A stretch of 64,000 nucleotides of DNA from UBA2336 sp964419145 (GCA_964419145.1 CAYQOM010000004.1:124001-188000), one strand, 5' to 3'. Counted from the first letter of the stretch, positions 17,065 to 26,315 are shown. Numbers and translations: made by a program. The notes: generated by a model not told the origin, from the sequence alone.

Positions 17065-18615
17065 ATGGATGTACGAGCACAAATGTCAATGGTTTTTCAC
17101 CTCGATAAATGCATCGGGTGTCATACCTGTTCCATTGCCTGTAAAAATATATGGACCGACCGTAAAGGAGCCGAATATCAATGGTGGAATAATGTAGAAA
17201 CCAAACCGGGAACCGGTTATCCCACAAAATGGGAAGATCAGAATATTTACAAAGGCGGTTGGGAAAAGAAGAATGGTGACATCAGTTTGAAGGGTGCAGG
17301 TAAACTGCGTGGATTGATGAACATCTTTCACAACCCACACTTGCCGGTAATTGATGATTACTACGAGCCTTTTACCTACAAGTATCTCGACCTGATTGAA
17401 TCGCCCGCTATGGATGATCAACCAACGGCAAGGCCGGTTTCGCTCATCACAGGCAAACCCATCGATATCAAAGGCGGTCCTAACTGGGACGATGACCTGA
17501 GCGGAACACCCGATTATGCTCGACAGGATCCAAACCTGAAGAACCTGTCGCCTGCCGAGCAGGAAGCTATGTTCCAGCTGGAGCGGATGGCCTTTTATTA
17601 CCTGCCACGCATCTGCAACCATTGTTTAAATCCTGCCTGCGTAGCCTCCTGTCCTTCCGGTGCGATCTACAAGCGTGGTGAAGATGGTGTGGTGTTGATC
17701 AACCAGAATGTTTGCCGGGCGTGGCGGATGTGTGTGACGGCATGCCCCTATAAAAAATCCTATTACAACTGGCATACTGGTAAATCTGAGAAATGCATTC
17801 TGTGTTACCCCAGAATTGAAGCCGGATATGCACCTGCCTGTATGCATTCTTGTGTTGGACGCATACGCTACCTGGGCGTAGTCCTGTATGATGCAGACAT
17901 GATTTATGATGCTGCATCCAGCGATGAGAATAACCTGGTAGATCGGCAACTCAGCATGATCCTCGATCCCTTCAATGAACAAGTAATTGAAGCAGCCAAG
18001 AAAAATGGTGTGGCCGATTCAACCATCAAAGCGGCTCAATATTCACCAACCTACAAGTTTGTTAAAGAATGGGGACTGGCCCTGCCGTTACATCCGGAAT
18101 TCAGAACCCTGCCCATGTTGTTCTACGTACCACCCTTGTTACCGGTGATGGCCTCCCTGCGTGAAGTAGATAACCAGGCACAATCCGAGAAGATGGATCC
18201 CATCGCCAAGTACTGGAACGACAACTGGCTTTATGATACCAGCACCGAGGAATTATGGGGTACCATTGAGCAAGCTCGTTTTCCCTTACAATACCTGGCC
18301 AGTCTCTTTAGTGCGGGTGACGAAGGGAAAATCAAGCACATCCTGAAAAAGCTTATGGCCGTGCGTATTTATCGCAGAAGCAAAACCGTAGGCGATATGG
18401 AGCAGGCTAAGGTTGACCAGGTAATGAAAGACACCAACCTGACAGCCGAAGAGGCAGAAGCAATTTACTACCTCACTTCGCTGGCCAAGTTTGATGATCG
18501 ATTTGTGATACCGGCTTCACACCGCGAGCAATCGCTGGAGATGCTGGAGTTTCCAGGCGATGCCCGTGGCTCTGTTGGATTTGGATTTAAATCGGAACCG
18601 TTACGCAGTGCATAA
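17065..18615 (+). CDS. narH: Respiratory nitrate reductase beta subunit NarH
   Basis: 516 residues. Fe-S motifs appear in order: CIGCHTCSIACKNIW, CNHCLNPACVASC, CRAWRMCVTACPYKK (Trp replaces a Cys, giving the [3Fe-4S] cluster) and CILCYPRIEAG with CMHSC. These four clusters carry electrons from NarI to NarG. It starts 29 bp after narG and its stop precedes the narJ ATG by 16 bp. The length and motif order match E. coli NarH. Confidence 0.97.
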   Translation: MDVRAQMSMVFHLDKCIGCHTCSIACKNIWTDRKGAEYQWWNNVETKPGTGYPTKWEDQNIYKGGWEKKNGDISLKGAGKLRGLMNIFHNPHLPVIDDYYEPFTYKYLDLIESPAMDDQPTARPVSLITGKPIDIKGGPNWDDDLSGTPDYARQDPNLKNLSPAEQEAMFQLERMAFYYLPRICNHCLNPACVASCPSGAIYKRGEDGVVLINQNVCRAWRMCVTACPYKKSYYNWHTGKSEKCILCYPRIEAGYAPACMHSCVGRIRYLGVVLYDADMIYDAASSDENNLVDRQLSMILDPFNEQVIEAAKKNGVADSTIKAAQYSPTYKFVKEWGLALPLHPEFRTLPMLFYVPPLLPVMASLREVDNQAQSEKMDPIAKYWNDNWLYDTSTEELWGTIEQARFPLQYLASLFSAGDEGKIKHILKKLMAVRIYRRSKTVGDMEQAKVDQVMKDTNLTAEEAEAIYYLTSLAKFDDRFVIPASHREQSLEMLEFPGDARGSVGFGFKSEPLRSA

Positions 18616-18631
18616 CGAAAACAAACAGGAT

Positions 18632-19294
18632 ATGATTAAGACAAAAAATTCAAGATTAACCTTGTTGTCGGCACTCACGGATTTTCCGTTGGAAGGCTTT
18701 ACCGAAAAAGTAAAGGAAATTCAGCTTTACCTGGATGGTTGTTATCCTGAGTTGGGCCAAGTGCTGGAACCCTTTACCGAGTTTGTTTCCACAGCCTCTC
18801 TGGATGAGATGCAGGAGTTGCACACGCGCACCTTTGAAGTGCAGGCCATCACCACATTGGATGTTGGCTACCTGCTCTTTGGTGACGACTACAAGCGTGC
18901 CGAACTGCTGGTAAACCTGAGCCGGGAGCACACCGCAGCCGCCAACGACTGCGGGTACGAACTGGCCGATCATCTTCCCAATGTGATCAGGTTAATGGAT
19001 AAAATGACCGATGCAGAACTCAGGCATGAACTGGCCGCCAAAGTAGTATTCCCGGGATTAAAGAAAATGGTTTCAGAATTCGATCCCCACCACCTCGGCA
19101 AGAAAAACGAAGTGTATGTGCGCCATCACAAAACCTTGATTGATATGCCAGGCGATTACGGAACGTTATATCAGCGGCCGCTCATGGTTCTACTCGAAAT
19201 TTTCCGTTCTGAGTTTAATCTTGAAAAAGTAACTGAAGATAAAACATCGGATTTCCTTAACAGCATCAGTACTGAAATGAAATTAGAACCATAA
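18632..19294 (+). CDS. narJ: Nitrate reductase assembly chaperone NarJ
   Basis: 220 residues from the ATG at 18632 (an upstream in-frame start at 18560 would overlap narH and add an unlikely N-terminus). It is an all-helical TorD/NarJ-type protein; LHTRTFEVQAITTLDVGYLLFGDDYKRAELLVNL contains the conserved NarJ core. It helps insert the Mo cofactor into NarG before membrane attachment and is not part of the final enzyme. The gene lies between narH and narI as usual. Confidence 0.92.
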   Translation: MIKTKNSRLTLLSALTDFPLEGFTEKVKEIQLYLDGCYPELGQVLEPFTEFVSTASLDEMQELHTRTFEVQAITTLDVGYLLFGDDYKRAELLVNLSREHTAAANDCGYELADHLPNVIRLMDKMTDAELRHELAAKVVFPGLKKMVSEFDPHHLGKKNEVYVRHHKTLIDMPGDYGTLYQRPLMVLLEIFRSEFNLEKVTEDKTSDFLNSISTEMKLEP

Positions 19295-19306
19295 CCTTTC
19301 GAGACT

Positions 19307-20035
19307 ATGACTATTCTTAACACCTTCTTCTTCATCATACTTCCTTATCTGGCTTTGTTTATATTTTTTATCGGTACCATTTACCGGTACCGGAATGTCA
19401 AGTTTCAGATCTCCTCTCTGTCATCCGAATTTCTGGAGGGTAAGAAATTATTTTGGGGCAGTGTACCGTTTCACTGGGGTATGCTCTTTCTCTTCTTTGG
19501 TCACCTTACCGCATTTCTCATTCCAAAAAGTGTGTTGCTGTGGAACAGTCACCCGGTACGTTTACTGGTGCTGGAGGTAGCTGCTTTTGCCTTTGGTTTG
19601 AGTATGCTGGTTGGCCTGGCAAACCTGATTTACCGTAGGTGGACGCAGGGCCGCATTCGGGTGGTAACCAGTTGGATGGATCATGTGGTGGAAATTCTGT
19701 TACTGGCACAGGTGTTTTTGGGATTGTGGGTAGCTTACGAATACCGTTGGGGTTCATCCTGGTTTGCATCGTCACTTACACCTTACTTGTGGTCCATTTT
19801 CTTACTCGAGCCGCGCATGGATGCCGTAGTGGCGATGCCGCTCGTTATCCAATTGCATGTGATCGGAGCTTACCTGATTGTAATGCTCTTCCCCTTCTCA
19901 CGCCTGATGCATGCACTGGTTGCCCCGTTGGATTACCTATGGCGGCCGTATCAACGGGTAATCTGGAACTGGAACAAAAACAAGGTGCGAAATCCAGCCA
20001 ACGGCTGGTCGGTTTATAGGCCAAGAAATAACTAA
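19307..20035 (+). CDS. narI: Respiratory nitrate reductase gamma subunit NarI
   Basis: 242 residues with five membrane helices. Haem ligands of the NarI type are visible: His in FHWGMLFLFFGH (two in the second helix) and His in QLHVIGAYLI plus FSRLMHALVAP near the C-terminus. The protein oxidises quinol on the outer side and passes electrons through two b haems to NarH. It starts 12 bp after narJ. A long basic C-terminal tail (WRPYQRVIWNWNKNK) faces the cytoplasm. Confidence 0.93.
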   Translation: MTILNTFFFIILPYLALFIFFIGTIYRYRNVKFQISSLSSEFLEGKKLFWGSVPFHWGMLFLFFGHLTAFLIPKSVLLWNSHPVRLLVLEVAAFAFGLSMLVGLANLIYRRWTQGRIRVVTSWMDHVVEILLLAQVFLGLWVAYEYRWGSSWFASSLTPYLWSIFLLEPRMDAVVAMPLVIQLHVIGAYLIVMLFPFSRLMHALVAPLDYLWRPYQRVIWNWNKNKVRNPANGWSVYRPRNN

Positions 20036-20044
20036 TGTTTCAAC

Positions 20045-20722
20045 ATGATCGATTTACAAAAAATAAACAATAATGATCCATTGAAGCGGATGGTTGAAAA
20101 GGAAAGTGGGATTGAAGAATTTTCACCGATGGATCCACCTGAAGCCTTTACACCACCCGTAGTGGATACGGTGCCCTACGATGAATTACATCCGTGTTTG
20201 CAGCAATTTATGGATGAACACACGCAAGCCAAAAAGGAATTGGAAGCGTTTGAACAAGCTCTGATTGCCTTTAAGCAAAATGGTTGGCAACGACATCCCG
20301 ATATCGAAAAGAGTTTTCACACGTTCTTCTCCTACATGGACAACCACATGGTGAAACATCACCTGAAGGAAGAGAAAGTGTTGTTCCCGGTATTACAGAA
20401 AAGGCTAATCGAACACAAGGAGCACAGTAAAGGACCGTTTCCTAAAACAGCCATTGACATGCTGGAGGATGACCACTTGAAAATTATGCAGCACCTGACT
20501 CTCATGTTCAATTTTATTTCGCTGGCTACACGACTGCCAGATGTTACTTCACGTGCGTTAACGTTCGATGTCGCTGCCGAACAGGGATTCGCTCTCATTG
20601 AACTACTCAAGTTACACCTTTTCCGTGAGGAGAACGTGGTATTTCCGAAAGCAAATAAGTACATCAGCACCCAGGAATTTGATACCCTGCTGAAACAGGT
20701 AGTGGCTTATGCACAATATTGA
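20045..20722 (+). CDS. Hemerythrin-like domain protein of the nar operon
   Basis: 225 residues. A four-helix hemerythrin fold with diiron ligands is indicated by FMDEHTQAKKELEAF, HTFFSYMDNHMVKHHLKEEKVLFP, MLEDDHLKIMQHL and LLKLHLFREENVVFPKA. The first 45 residues are a non-conserved acidic and Pro-rich leader. Hemerythrin-like proteins bind O2 or NO or repair Fe-S clusters; next to NarGHJI it may protect the enzyme from NO made by nitrite reduction. It starts 9 bp after narI and ends the nar operon. A second related protein follows the NO reductase at 26316. Confidence 0.85.
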   Translation: MIDLQKINNNDPLKRMVEKESGIEEFSPMDPPEAFTPPVVDTVPYDELHPCLQQFMDEHTQAKKELEAFEQALIAFKQNGWQRHPDIEKSFHTFFSYMDNHMVKHHLKEEKVLFPVLQKRLIEHKEHSKGPFPKTAIDMLEDDHLKIMQHLTLMFNFISLATRLPDVTSRALTFDVAAEQGFALIELLKLHLFREENVVFPKANKYISTQEFDTLLKQVVAYAQY

Positions 20723-20859
20723 ACTCTTTGATTTACGCTGAAAACGCTGTAACCAGCCAAGCAGGGTTGAGATACTCTGCCACGTGACGACTTAAAATCT
20801 GTTACGTGCTTTTTTTTGAATTGCAATATTCGATTCAAATCATATTAATCAATAGCAGT

Positions 20860-22287
20860 ATGAAAAACCAGATGATCAAAATGCTTGTTGCTGCGATGGT
20901 ATTCAGTGCGATAAGTGAGCGTATACTGGCACAGCAAGAGAAGTATGCGCTTGTGATCGGTGTAAAATCCTATCAGCATGTTCCACCTTTAAAGAATTCA
21001 CTGAATGATGCGGTTGATATGGCCTCAACGCTGAAGAAAAAAGGATTTACTGTGGTGGAAATTTATGATCCCATGAATAAACGTGTGATGCTGGACGGTA
21101 TCCTGCGGTACTTTAAGCTGCTGCAAACTGAACCTCATGCTACCGGTTTGGTTTTTTACTCGGGTCACGGCATGCAGGTAAAAGGTGTGAACTACCTCAT
21201 ACCAACCAGTGCTAATCCTCAAATAGAAGCAGACCTTGACGACCAGTGCGTGAACATGGATTACGTGATGCGCGCCATAGAAGAGGCCGGAAATGGATTG
21301 AATATTTTTATTGTGGATGCCTGTAGAATTAATCCATTTCGCAGCTTCAGTCGTACAGGTGAAAAGGGGCTCAGTATGGTAGCTACGCCAAAAGGCTCGT
21401 ATATCGTGTATGCCACAAAGCCCGGCTCTGTGGCTAGTGATGGTCAGGGACGGAATGGCCTATTTACCTCCAAGTTATTGCAATACATGAATTCACCCGG
21501 CCTCAATATTGAACAGGTATTCAAGAATGTGGCACGAGATGTAGCGGCAGCATCGGGTGATGCGCAACGCCCTTGGATTGCCTCGGATTATACGGGAGAT
21601 TTTTATTTCACGCCCGGATCAGGAGTTAAGGAAACAATGACTAAACCCGCAAGCAAACGGGAAACCATAACCGAGCCCCCCGCTGAAACAATTATCAAAC
21701 AAAAGGATAAAAGTGTTGATCCATTCAACTCAACCACAATTGGCACCCAGGTATGGATGAGCCGAAACCTGGATGTTGATCACTTTGCCAATGGCGACCC
21801 GATACCGGAAGCTAAAACACCAGAGGAGTGGAGTCGTGCAGATGCCAACAAACGACCCGCCTGGTGTTATTATGAAGATGATCCAGCCAATGGTCACATC
21901 TATGGTAAAATGTATAATTGGTATGCCGTGAATGACCCTCGCGGTCTCGCGCCCATCGGATGGCACATACCCACCACTAAAGAGTGGACCATCTTGATTG
22001 AATCTTTAGGAGGTGAAGATTCGGGTGGGTTATCACTGAAAAGCATATCCTCCTGGCATGAAAAGGGAAACGGTGTAAACACCAGTGGATTCGCAGGCTT
22101 GCCCGGTAGTTACCGTAACCCAGACGGAACATTTGGTCCACCGGATAAATACGGTAATTGGTGGAGTTCCACTGCGTACAATGCTTACAGTTCCTGGTAC
22201 TACCTGCTCAGTTACATCAATAATGGCATAGGCAGAGGAAGTTACAGTAAAGGTTGTGGTGTCTCTGTACGCTGTATCAAGGACTAA
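20860..22287 (+). CDS. Secreted caspase-like peptidase fused to a FISUMP domain
   Basis: 475 residues from the ATG at 20860, which gives a signal peptide (cleavage near RILAQQ). Residues about 28-255 form a caspase/metacaspase (peptidase C14) domain: YALVIGVKSYQ start, catalytic His in FYSGHGMQ, catalytic Cys in IVDACRINPF. After a Pro/Thr/Lys linker, residues about 295-475 form a FISUMP (Fibrobacter major paralogous) domain with TQVWMSRNLDV, MYNWYAVND, GWHIPTTKEW, GNWWSSTAYN and a VRCIKD end. The combination is an extracytoplasmic protease with a C-type-lectin-like module. Substrate unknown. It stands alone, 137 bp after the nar operon. Confidence 0.85.
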   Translation: MKNQMIKMLVAAMVFSAISERILAQQEKYALVIGVKSYQHVPPLKNSLNDAVDMASTLKKKGFTVVEIYDPMNKRVMLDGILRYFKLLQTEPHATGLVFYSGHGMQVKGVNYLIPTSANPQIEADLDDQCVNMDYVMRAIEEAGNGLNIFIVDACRINPFRSFSRTGEKGLSMVATPKGSYIVYATKPGSVASDGQGRNGLFTSKLLQYMNSPGLNIEQVFKNVARDVAAASGDAQRPWIASDYTGDFYFTPGSGVKETMTKPASKRETITEPPAETIIKQKDKSVDPFNSTTIGTQVWMSRNLDVDHFANGDPIPEAKTPEEWSRADANKRPAWCYYEDDPANGHIYGKMYNWYAVNDPRGLAPIGWHIPTTKEWTILIESLGGEDSGGLSLKSISSWHEKGNGVNTSGFAGLPGSYRNPDGTFGPPDKYGNWWSSTAYNAYSSWYYLLSYINNGIGRGSYSKGCGVSVRCIKD

Positions 22288-22405
22288 AAGTTCTCCGGAA
22301 ACAATGGCCTTCCAGCCATGCTTAGGTTTTACTTTACATGAACTAAACCTAGGATCATCTGACATATTATCTTTCAAAACGACTCAGGAATGTTCCGGTC
22401 TTACC

Positions 22406-22418
22406 CGTACTACGGGCC
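22406..22418. terminator. Small hairpin between the caspase and tryptophanase genes
   Basis: CCCGT-ACT-ACGGG, 5-bp arms, in the convergent gap 22288-22476. A further TAGGTTT/AAACCTA pair lies upstream. No clear T-run; a bidirectional terminator is possible. The rest of the gap shows nothing. Confidence 0.25.
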
Positions 22419-22476
22419 TGAGATAGTCAGGAATTGGCTCAGTTATGCTTTTCATTGTTATTATGATTGGTCGGAA

Positions 22477-23862
22477 TCAGATTGCTTCAAATCGTGCTGT
22501 GAAATGGCGGAGTAAAGGTGGCTCGTATACGATCCTGAGTCCTCTTTTCTTGTCGCGCATTTCTAGGATATCATCAAACACCTCCAGTACATAGTCGATA
22601 TGGCTTTGCGTATACACCCTACGTGGAATAGCCATACGCATTAGTTCATGCCGCGCATGTTTCATTCGGCCTTGTTCATCGTACGTGCCAAACATTACGC
22701 TGCCCACTTCAACACAGCGTATCCCCCCACGTAAATAAAGATCACAAACCAATACTTGTCCTGGAAATTCTTCAACCGGAATGTTTGGGTAAAGCTTTTT
22801 CGCATTCACATAAACCGCGTGTCCTCCTATAGGCCATACAACAGGTACACCTTTTGCCTTCAGGTGTTCGCCCAGATAAGTTGTACTTCGTATTCGGTAT
22901 TGTAAATAATCTGGATCAAAAACTTCGGTCAGCCCCACCGCCATGGCTTCCATATCCCTGCCTGACAATCCACCATAGGTGGTAAAACCTTCTGAAATAA
23001 TGAGCATGTTTGTGCACTTAATGTGGAGTTCCTCATCCTTCAAGCAGAGCAGACCACCCATATTCACCAACCCGTCTTTCTTGGCACTCATCACAAATGC
23101 ATCACTTAGGTTCAGCATCTCTGCGGCAATGCTATAGTAACTTTTGCTCTCGTATCCTTTCTCCCTGTGACGGATGAAATAACTATTTTCAGCAATCCGG
23201 CATCCGTCAATTACAAGCAGCAGCTTATGGCGGTCGCACACCGACCGCACCGCCTTCATATTTTCCATACTCACGGGCTGGCCTCCAGAGGAGTTGTTGG
23301 TCACTGTCATTATCACTGCGGCAATATGCTTCGGGGTATGCTTCCGGATTTCCGCCTCCAGCTTTTCAAGGTCAATATTTCCCTTAAAGGGGAATTCCCG
23401 TTCGAGGTCTGCACTTTCTTCAGGCACTAGATCCAATGCTGTGGCACCGGTAAATTCAATATTGGCTCTTGTGGTGTCAAAATGGGTATTGCTCAAGAAA
23501 ACCTTTCCTTTTCCACCTATGATTCCATATAAGATTCGTTCAGATGCCCGTCCCTGATGTGTTGGAAGTATATGAGGCATCCCGCATAACTTCATCACCA
23601 CTTCCTGTAGCCGTTGCCAACTTCGGGCCCCAGCATAACTTTCATCACCTATCATCATACCTGCCCATTGACGGTCGCTCATCGCCCCAGTTCCACTGTC
23701 GGTAAGCAGGTCAATAAACACATCTTCTGATTTAAGAAGAAAGGCATTATGACCAGCCTGACGAAGCGCCTTTTCCCGGTAGACCTCGGTGGTCATGCGC
23801 AACGGCTCAACCATTTTAATACGGAAGGGCTCAGCCAAGGTCCTTCGTGGATTTTCTTGCAT
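22477..23862 (-). CDS. tnaA: Tryptophanase
   Basis: 461 residues, PLP fold type I beta-eliminating lyase. Lys262 in VMSAKKDGLVNMGG is the PLP lysine. Tryptophanase and tyrosine phenol-lyase are close relatives: Asp129 in HFDTTR matches tryptophanase (Thr in the phenol-lyase), and the CVEVGS segment has Val where the phenol-lyase has its substrate-binding Arg381. Both favour tryptophanase, which cleaves Trp to indole, pyruvate and ammonia. It is divergent from the NO reductase gene and its ATG is only 13 bp from the first operator there, so it may share that control. Confidence 0.88.
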   Translation of the reverse strand: MQENPRRTLAEPFRIKMVEPLRMTTEVYREKALRQAGHNAFLLKSEDVFIDLLTDSGTGAMSDRQWAGMMIGDESYAGARSWQRLQEVVMKLCGMPHILPTHQGRASERILYGIIGGKGKVFLSNTHFDTTRANIEFTGATALDLVPEESADLEREFPFKGNIDLEKLEAEIRKHTPKHIAAVIMTVTNNSSGGQPVSMENMKAVRSVCDRHKLLLVIDGCRIAENSYFIRHREKGYESKSYYSIAAEMLNLSDAFVMSAKKDGLVNMGGLLCLKDEELHIKCTNMLIISEGFTTYGGLSGRDMEAMAVGLTEVFDPDYLQYRIRSTTYLGEHLKAKGVPVVWPIGGHAVYVNAKKLYPNIPVEEFPGQVLVCDLYLRGGIRCVEVGSVMFGTYDEQGRMKHARHELMRMAIPRRVYTQSHIDYVLEVFDDILEMRDKKRGLRIVYEPPLLRHFTARFEAI

Positions 23863-23875
23863 GTATCAGGTTATT

Positions 23876-23895
23876 TAAGGACTAATTTATCTTTT
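23876..23895. promoter_or_regulatory. Upstream operator site of the NO reductase gene (site 1)
   Basis: TAAGGACTAATTTATCTTTT aligns with the nar-type palindrome as 7-6-7 half-site spacing (AAGGA...ATCTTTT). It lies in the divergent gap between tnaA and the NO reductase, 34 bp centre to centre from site 2, about three helical turns. Confidence 0.5.
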
Positions 23896-23909
23896 TTTGT
23901 ATAATTATA

Positions 23910-23929
23910 TTAAGAGTATTTTATCTTTT
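23910..23929. promoter_or_regulatory. Proximal operator site of the NO reductase gene (site 2)
   Basis: TTAAGAGTATTTTATCTTTT matches the nar palindrome at 15 of 20 positions. It directly precedes a weak -7-like TAAGTTTA (23932-23939), so binding would block RNA polymerase. Two sites before one gene suggest cooperative repression. Confidence 0.55.
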
Positions 23930-23956
23930 ATTAAGTTTAACCACTAAATACACGGT

Positions 23957-26314
23957 ATGGGAAAGAGGAACGTCCTTGACTATTTATTAAATCCAAAGAA
24001 ATGGTGGCTCCCACTCCTATTAATTTTTCTTGTCAGCTTTACCGGGGTAGTTATGATGGGTGTTCACACTTATACAGAGGCACCACCTGTAGCTAACTTT
24101 GTTGACGTTGAACACAATACAATTTTTACACAAGACGATATCCAGAAAGGCCAGGCACTTTTCCAGCAATATGCCCTGATGGAGTATGGATCCATGTTTG
24201 GCGATGGTGGTTACCGGGGCCCCGATTATTCAGCCGAGGCTTTGCACCTGACGGCCACTTTCATGACAGACTATTATAAAGAAACAACCCATGCCGAAGT
24301 ATCCGATCGGGAAACAGTACTGTTGGGGATTACTGAAAAGGTTAAAAAGGAAATTAAAGCGAACACCTACCAGGAAAGCACACATTCAGTAACCCTTAAA
24401 ATGTCACAAGCCTATGCGGCTAAAAAATTAGTGACCTATTACCATGAAGTTTTTTTAAATCCCAAACATGAACAAGCCTTTTCCCCAACAGGGTACATTA
24501 CCAACCTGGAAGAAATCCGCAAACTAACCGCCTTTTTCTTCTGGGGGGCTTGGGTATGCGGGGTAGAACGCCCCGGGAAAGACTACAGCTATACCCACAA
24601 TTGGCCTTTTGATGCAGGGGCAGGCAACACACCTACGGTTGCCACTATAATCTGGAGTATTGTTGGGTCATTGGGATTGGTTCTTGGATTGGGTATTGTT
24701 CTTTACTACCATGGAAAACTGGAGAAACTTGATGATGCCGCATTTACTAATCATGCTGCACCTTTAGTAACCGAAAAGGGAGTTCGAGACTTTTTACCAA
24801 CACCCACACAGCGTGCTACCTATAAATTCTTTTATGCAGCCATCATTTTATTTGCTGTGCAGGTTTTGGCAGGAATTCTTACTGTACATGATTTTGTGGG
24901 ATTTGTAAATTTCTTTGGGTTTGATATGTCCAAAAGTTTACCTATCACGGTAACCCGTAGTTGGCATATTCAGCTTTCACTTCTTTGGATTTCTGCTTGT
25001 TGGATAGGCGCATCGTTTTTTGTTATGCCGATGCTCTCGCCTAAGGAACCGGCCGGGCAACGCAAACTCATCAATATTGCTTTTGGATTAATTGTGCTAT
25101 TGGTTGCAGGTGCTGTGATTGGTCTGTTCATCGGACCCATGGGATTTGCCGGCAACGCATGGTATTGGATAGGGCACCAGGGTTGGGAATACCTTGAGCC
25201 GGGAAAATTGTGGCAGGGATTACTCTACATTATTTTCGGATTTTGGGTAGTGATCCTTTTCCGAGGACTCAAACCGGTAATGACCTTAAAAAAGCCTTGG
25301 GCCCTACCCAATTGGTTAGTATACGCAACCTTAAGTATTCTTGTGTTGCTCTTTTCCGGCTTGATGTTCACGCCAAAAACCAATTTTGTCATTGCCGATT
25401 TTTGGCGTTGGATGGTTGTACACATGTGGGCTGAAGCCTTTTTTGAAGTCTTTACAACCGTATTGATCGGATACTTTATGGTGTTGATGGGACTGGTAAG
25501 TGAGCGTGCAGCAACCCGCGTTATCTACCTGGCGTGTTTACTTTTTTTGGGCTCAGGGTTATTGGGTATATCCCATAACTTTTATTGGAATGCAAAACCG
25601 GTATTTACCATGGCGCTTGGTTCTGTATTCTCAACCCTACAGGTGGTACCCTTGATTTTATTGACGCTGGAAGCCTGGCGATTTGCAAAACTCCCAGATC
25701 AATTAACAAATGGGAGCAAGGCAAAAGAAGCATTTGGGTTTCCTGGCGTGTTTCTATTTTTACTGGGTGTAAATTTCTGGAACTTTCTTGGTGCAGGCGT
25801 TATGGGATTTATTATCAACCTGCCAATAGCCAATTATTACGAACACGGTACTTACCTTACCGTAAATCATGGTCATGCTGCATTAATGGGCGTGTACGGA
25901 AACCTATCCCTGGCTGCTGTCCTATTTTGCTGTCAGTTGCTATTCAAACCGGAAGTGTGGGATAAAAAATTAGTTAATACTTCGTTCTGGTCCATCAACA
26001 TCGGTTTACTGCTCATGGTGGTGCTTGATCTTTTCCCTGCAGGCATTCTGCAATTTATTGCCGTGGTAGAAAATGGTTTATGGTTTGCCCGAAGCAGTCA
26101 ATTTATTGACAGTTCTCTATTTCAAGGGCTTACCTGGTTACGGATTATCGGGGGGTCCATTTTTGTTTTAGGGGGTGTAATCCCGCTGCTGATTTTCATT
26201 GTGCGCAACGGAAAGCATTTGAAGAAAAATTTGATTTTTCCGGAGGTAACCGGAAATGGTCATAAAAAGCCAAAAACACTAAAAAAGGAATTTGGTATAT
26301 CCATTACTGATTGA
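23957..26314 (+). CDS. Quinol-type nitric oxide reductase with His-to-Asn change at the non-haem iron site
   Basis: 785 residues with about 14 membrane helices and an N-terminal periplasmic domain (residues about 35-215) without a CxxCH, as in qNOR. Ligands: His489 and Glu493 in VVHMWAEAFFEVF (cNOR His207/Glu211), His540 (cNOR His258), and His638/His640 in VNHGHAALMG (haems b3 and b). The next residue after His540 is Asn541 (GISHNFYW) where known NORs have His259, an iron ligand. The 51-residue spacing from His489 to His540 equals that in cNOR, so the alignment is firm. NO reduction is the likely role; NO detoxification fits the RIC gene 1 bp downstream and the two operators upstream. Confidence 0.88.
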   Translation: MGKRNVLDYLLNPKKWWLPLLLIFLVSFTGVVMMGVHTYTEAPPVANFVDVEHNTIFTQDDIQKGQALFQQYALMEYGSMFGDGGYRGPDYSAEALHLTATFMTDYYKETTHAEVSDRETVLLGITEKVKKEIKANTYQESTHSVTLKMSQAYAAKKLVTYYHEVFLNPKHEQAFSPTGYITNLEEIRKLTAFFFWGAWVCGVERPGKDYSYTHNWPFDAGAGNTPTVATIIWSIVGSLGLVLGLGIVLYYHGKLEKLDDAAFTNHAAPLVTEKGVRDFLPTPTQRATYKFFYAAIILFAVQVLAGILTVHDFVGFVNFFGFDMSKSLPITVTRSWHIQLSLLWISACWIGASFFVMPMLSPKEPAGQRKLINIAFGLIVLLVAGAVIGLFIGPMGFAGNAWYWIGHQGWEYLEPGKLWQGLLYIIFGFWVVILFRGLKPVMTLKKPWALPNWLVYATLSILVLLFSGLMFTPKTNFVIADFWRWMVVHMWAEAFFEVFTTVLIGYFMVLMGLVSERAATRVIYLACLLFLGSGLLGISHNFYWNAKPVFTMALGSVFSTLQVVPLILLTLEAWRFAKLPDQLTNGSKAKEAFGFPGVFLFLLGVNFWNFLGAGVMGFIINLPIANYYEHGTYLTVNHGHAALMGVYGNLSLAAVLFCCQLLFKPEVWDKKLVNTSFWSINIGLLLMVVLDLFPAGILQFIAVVENGLWFARSSQFIDSSLFQGLTWLRIIGGSIFVLGGVIPLLIFIVRNGKHLKKNLIFPEVTGNGHKKPKTLKKEFGISITD

Positions 26315-26315
26315 T

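Noticed and set aside
22477..23862. Tyrosine phenol-lyase
   Set aside because: Asp129 in FDTT and Val at the Arg381 position match tryptophanase.
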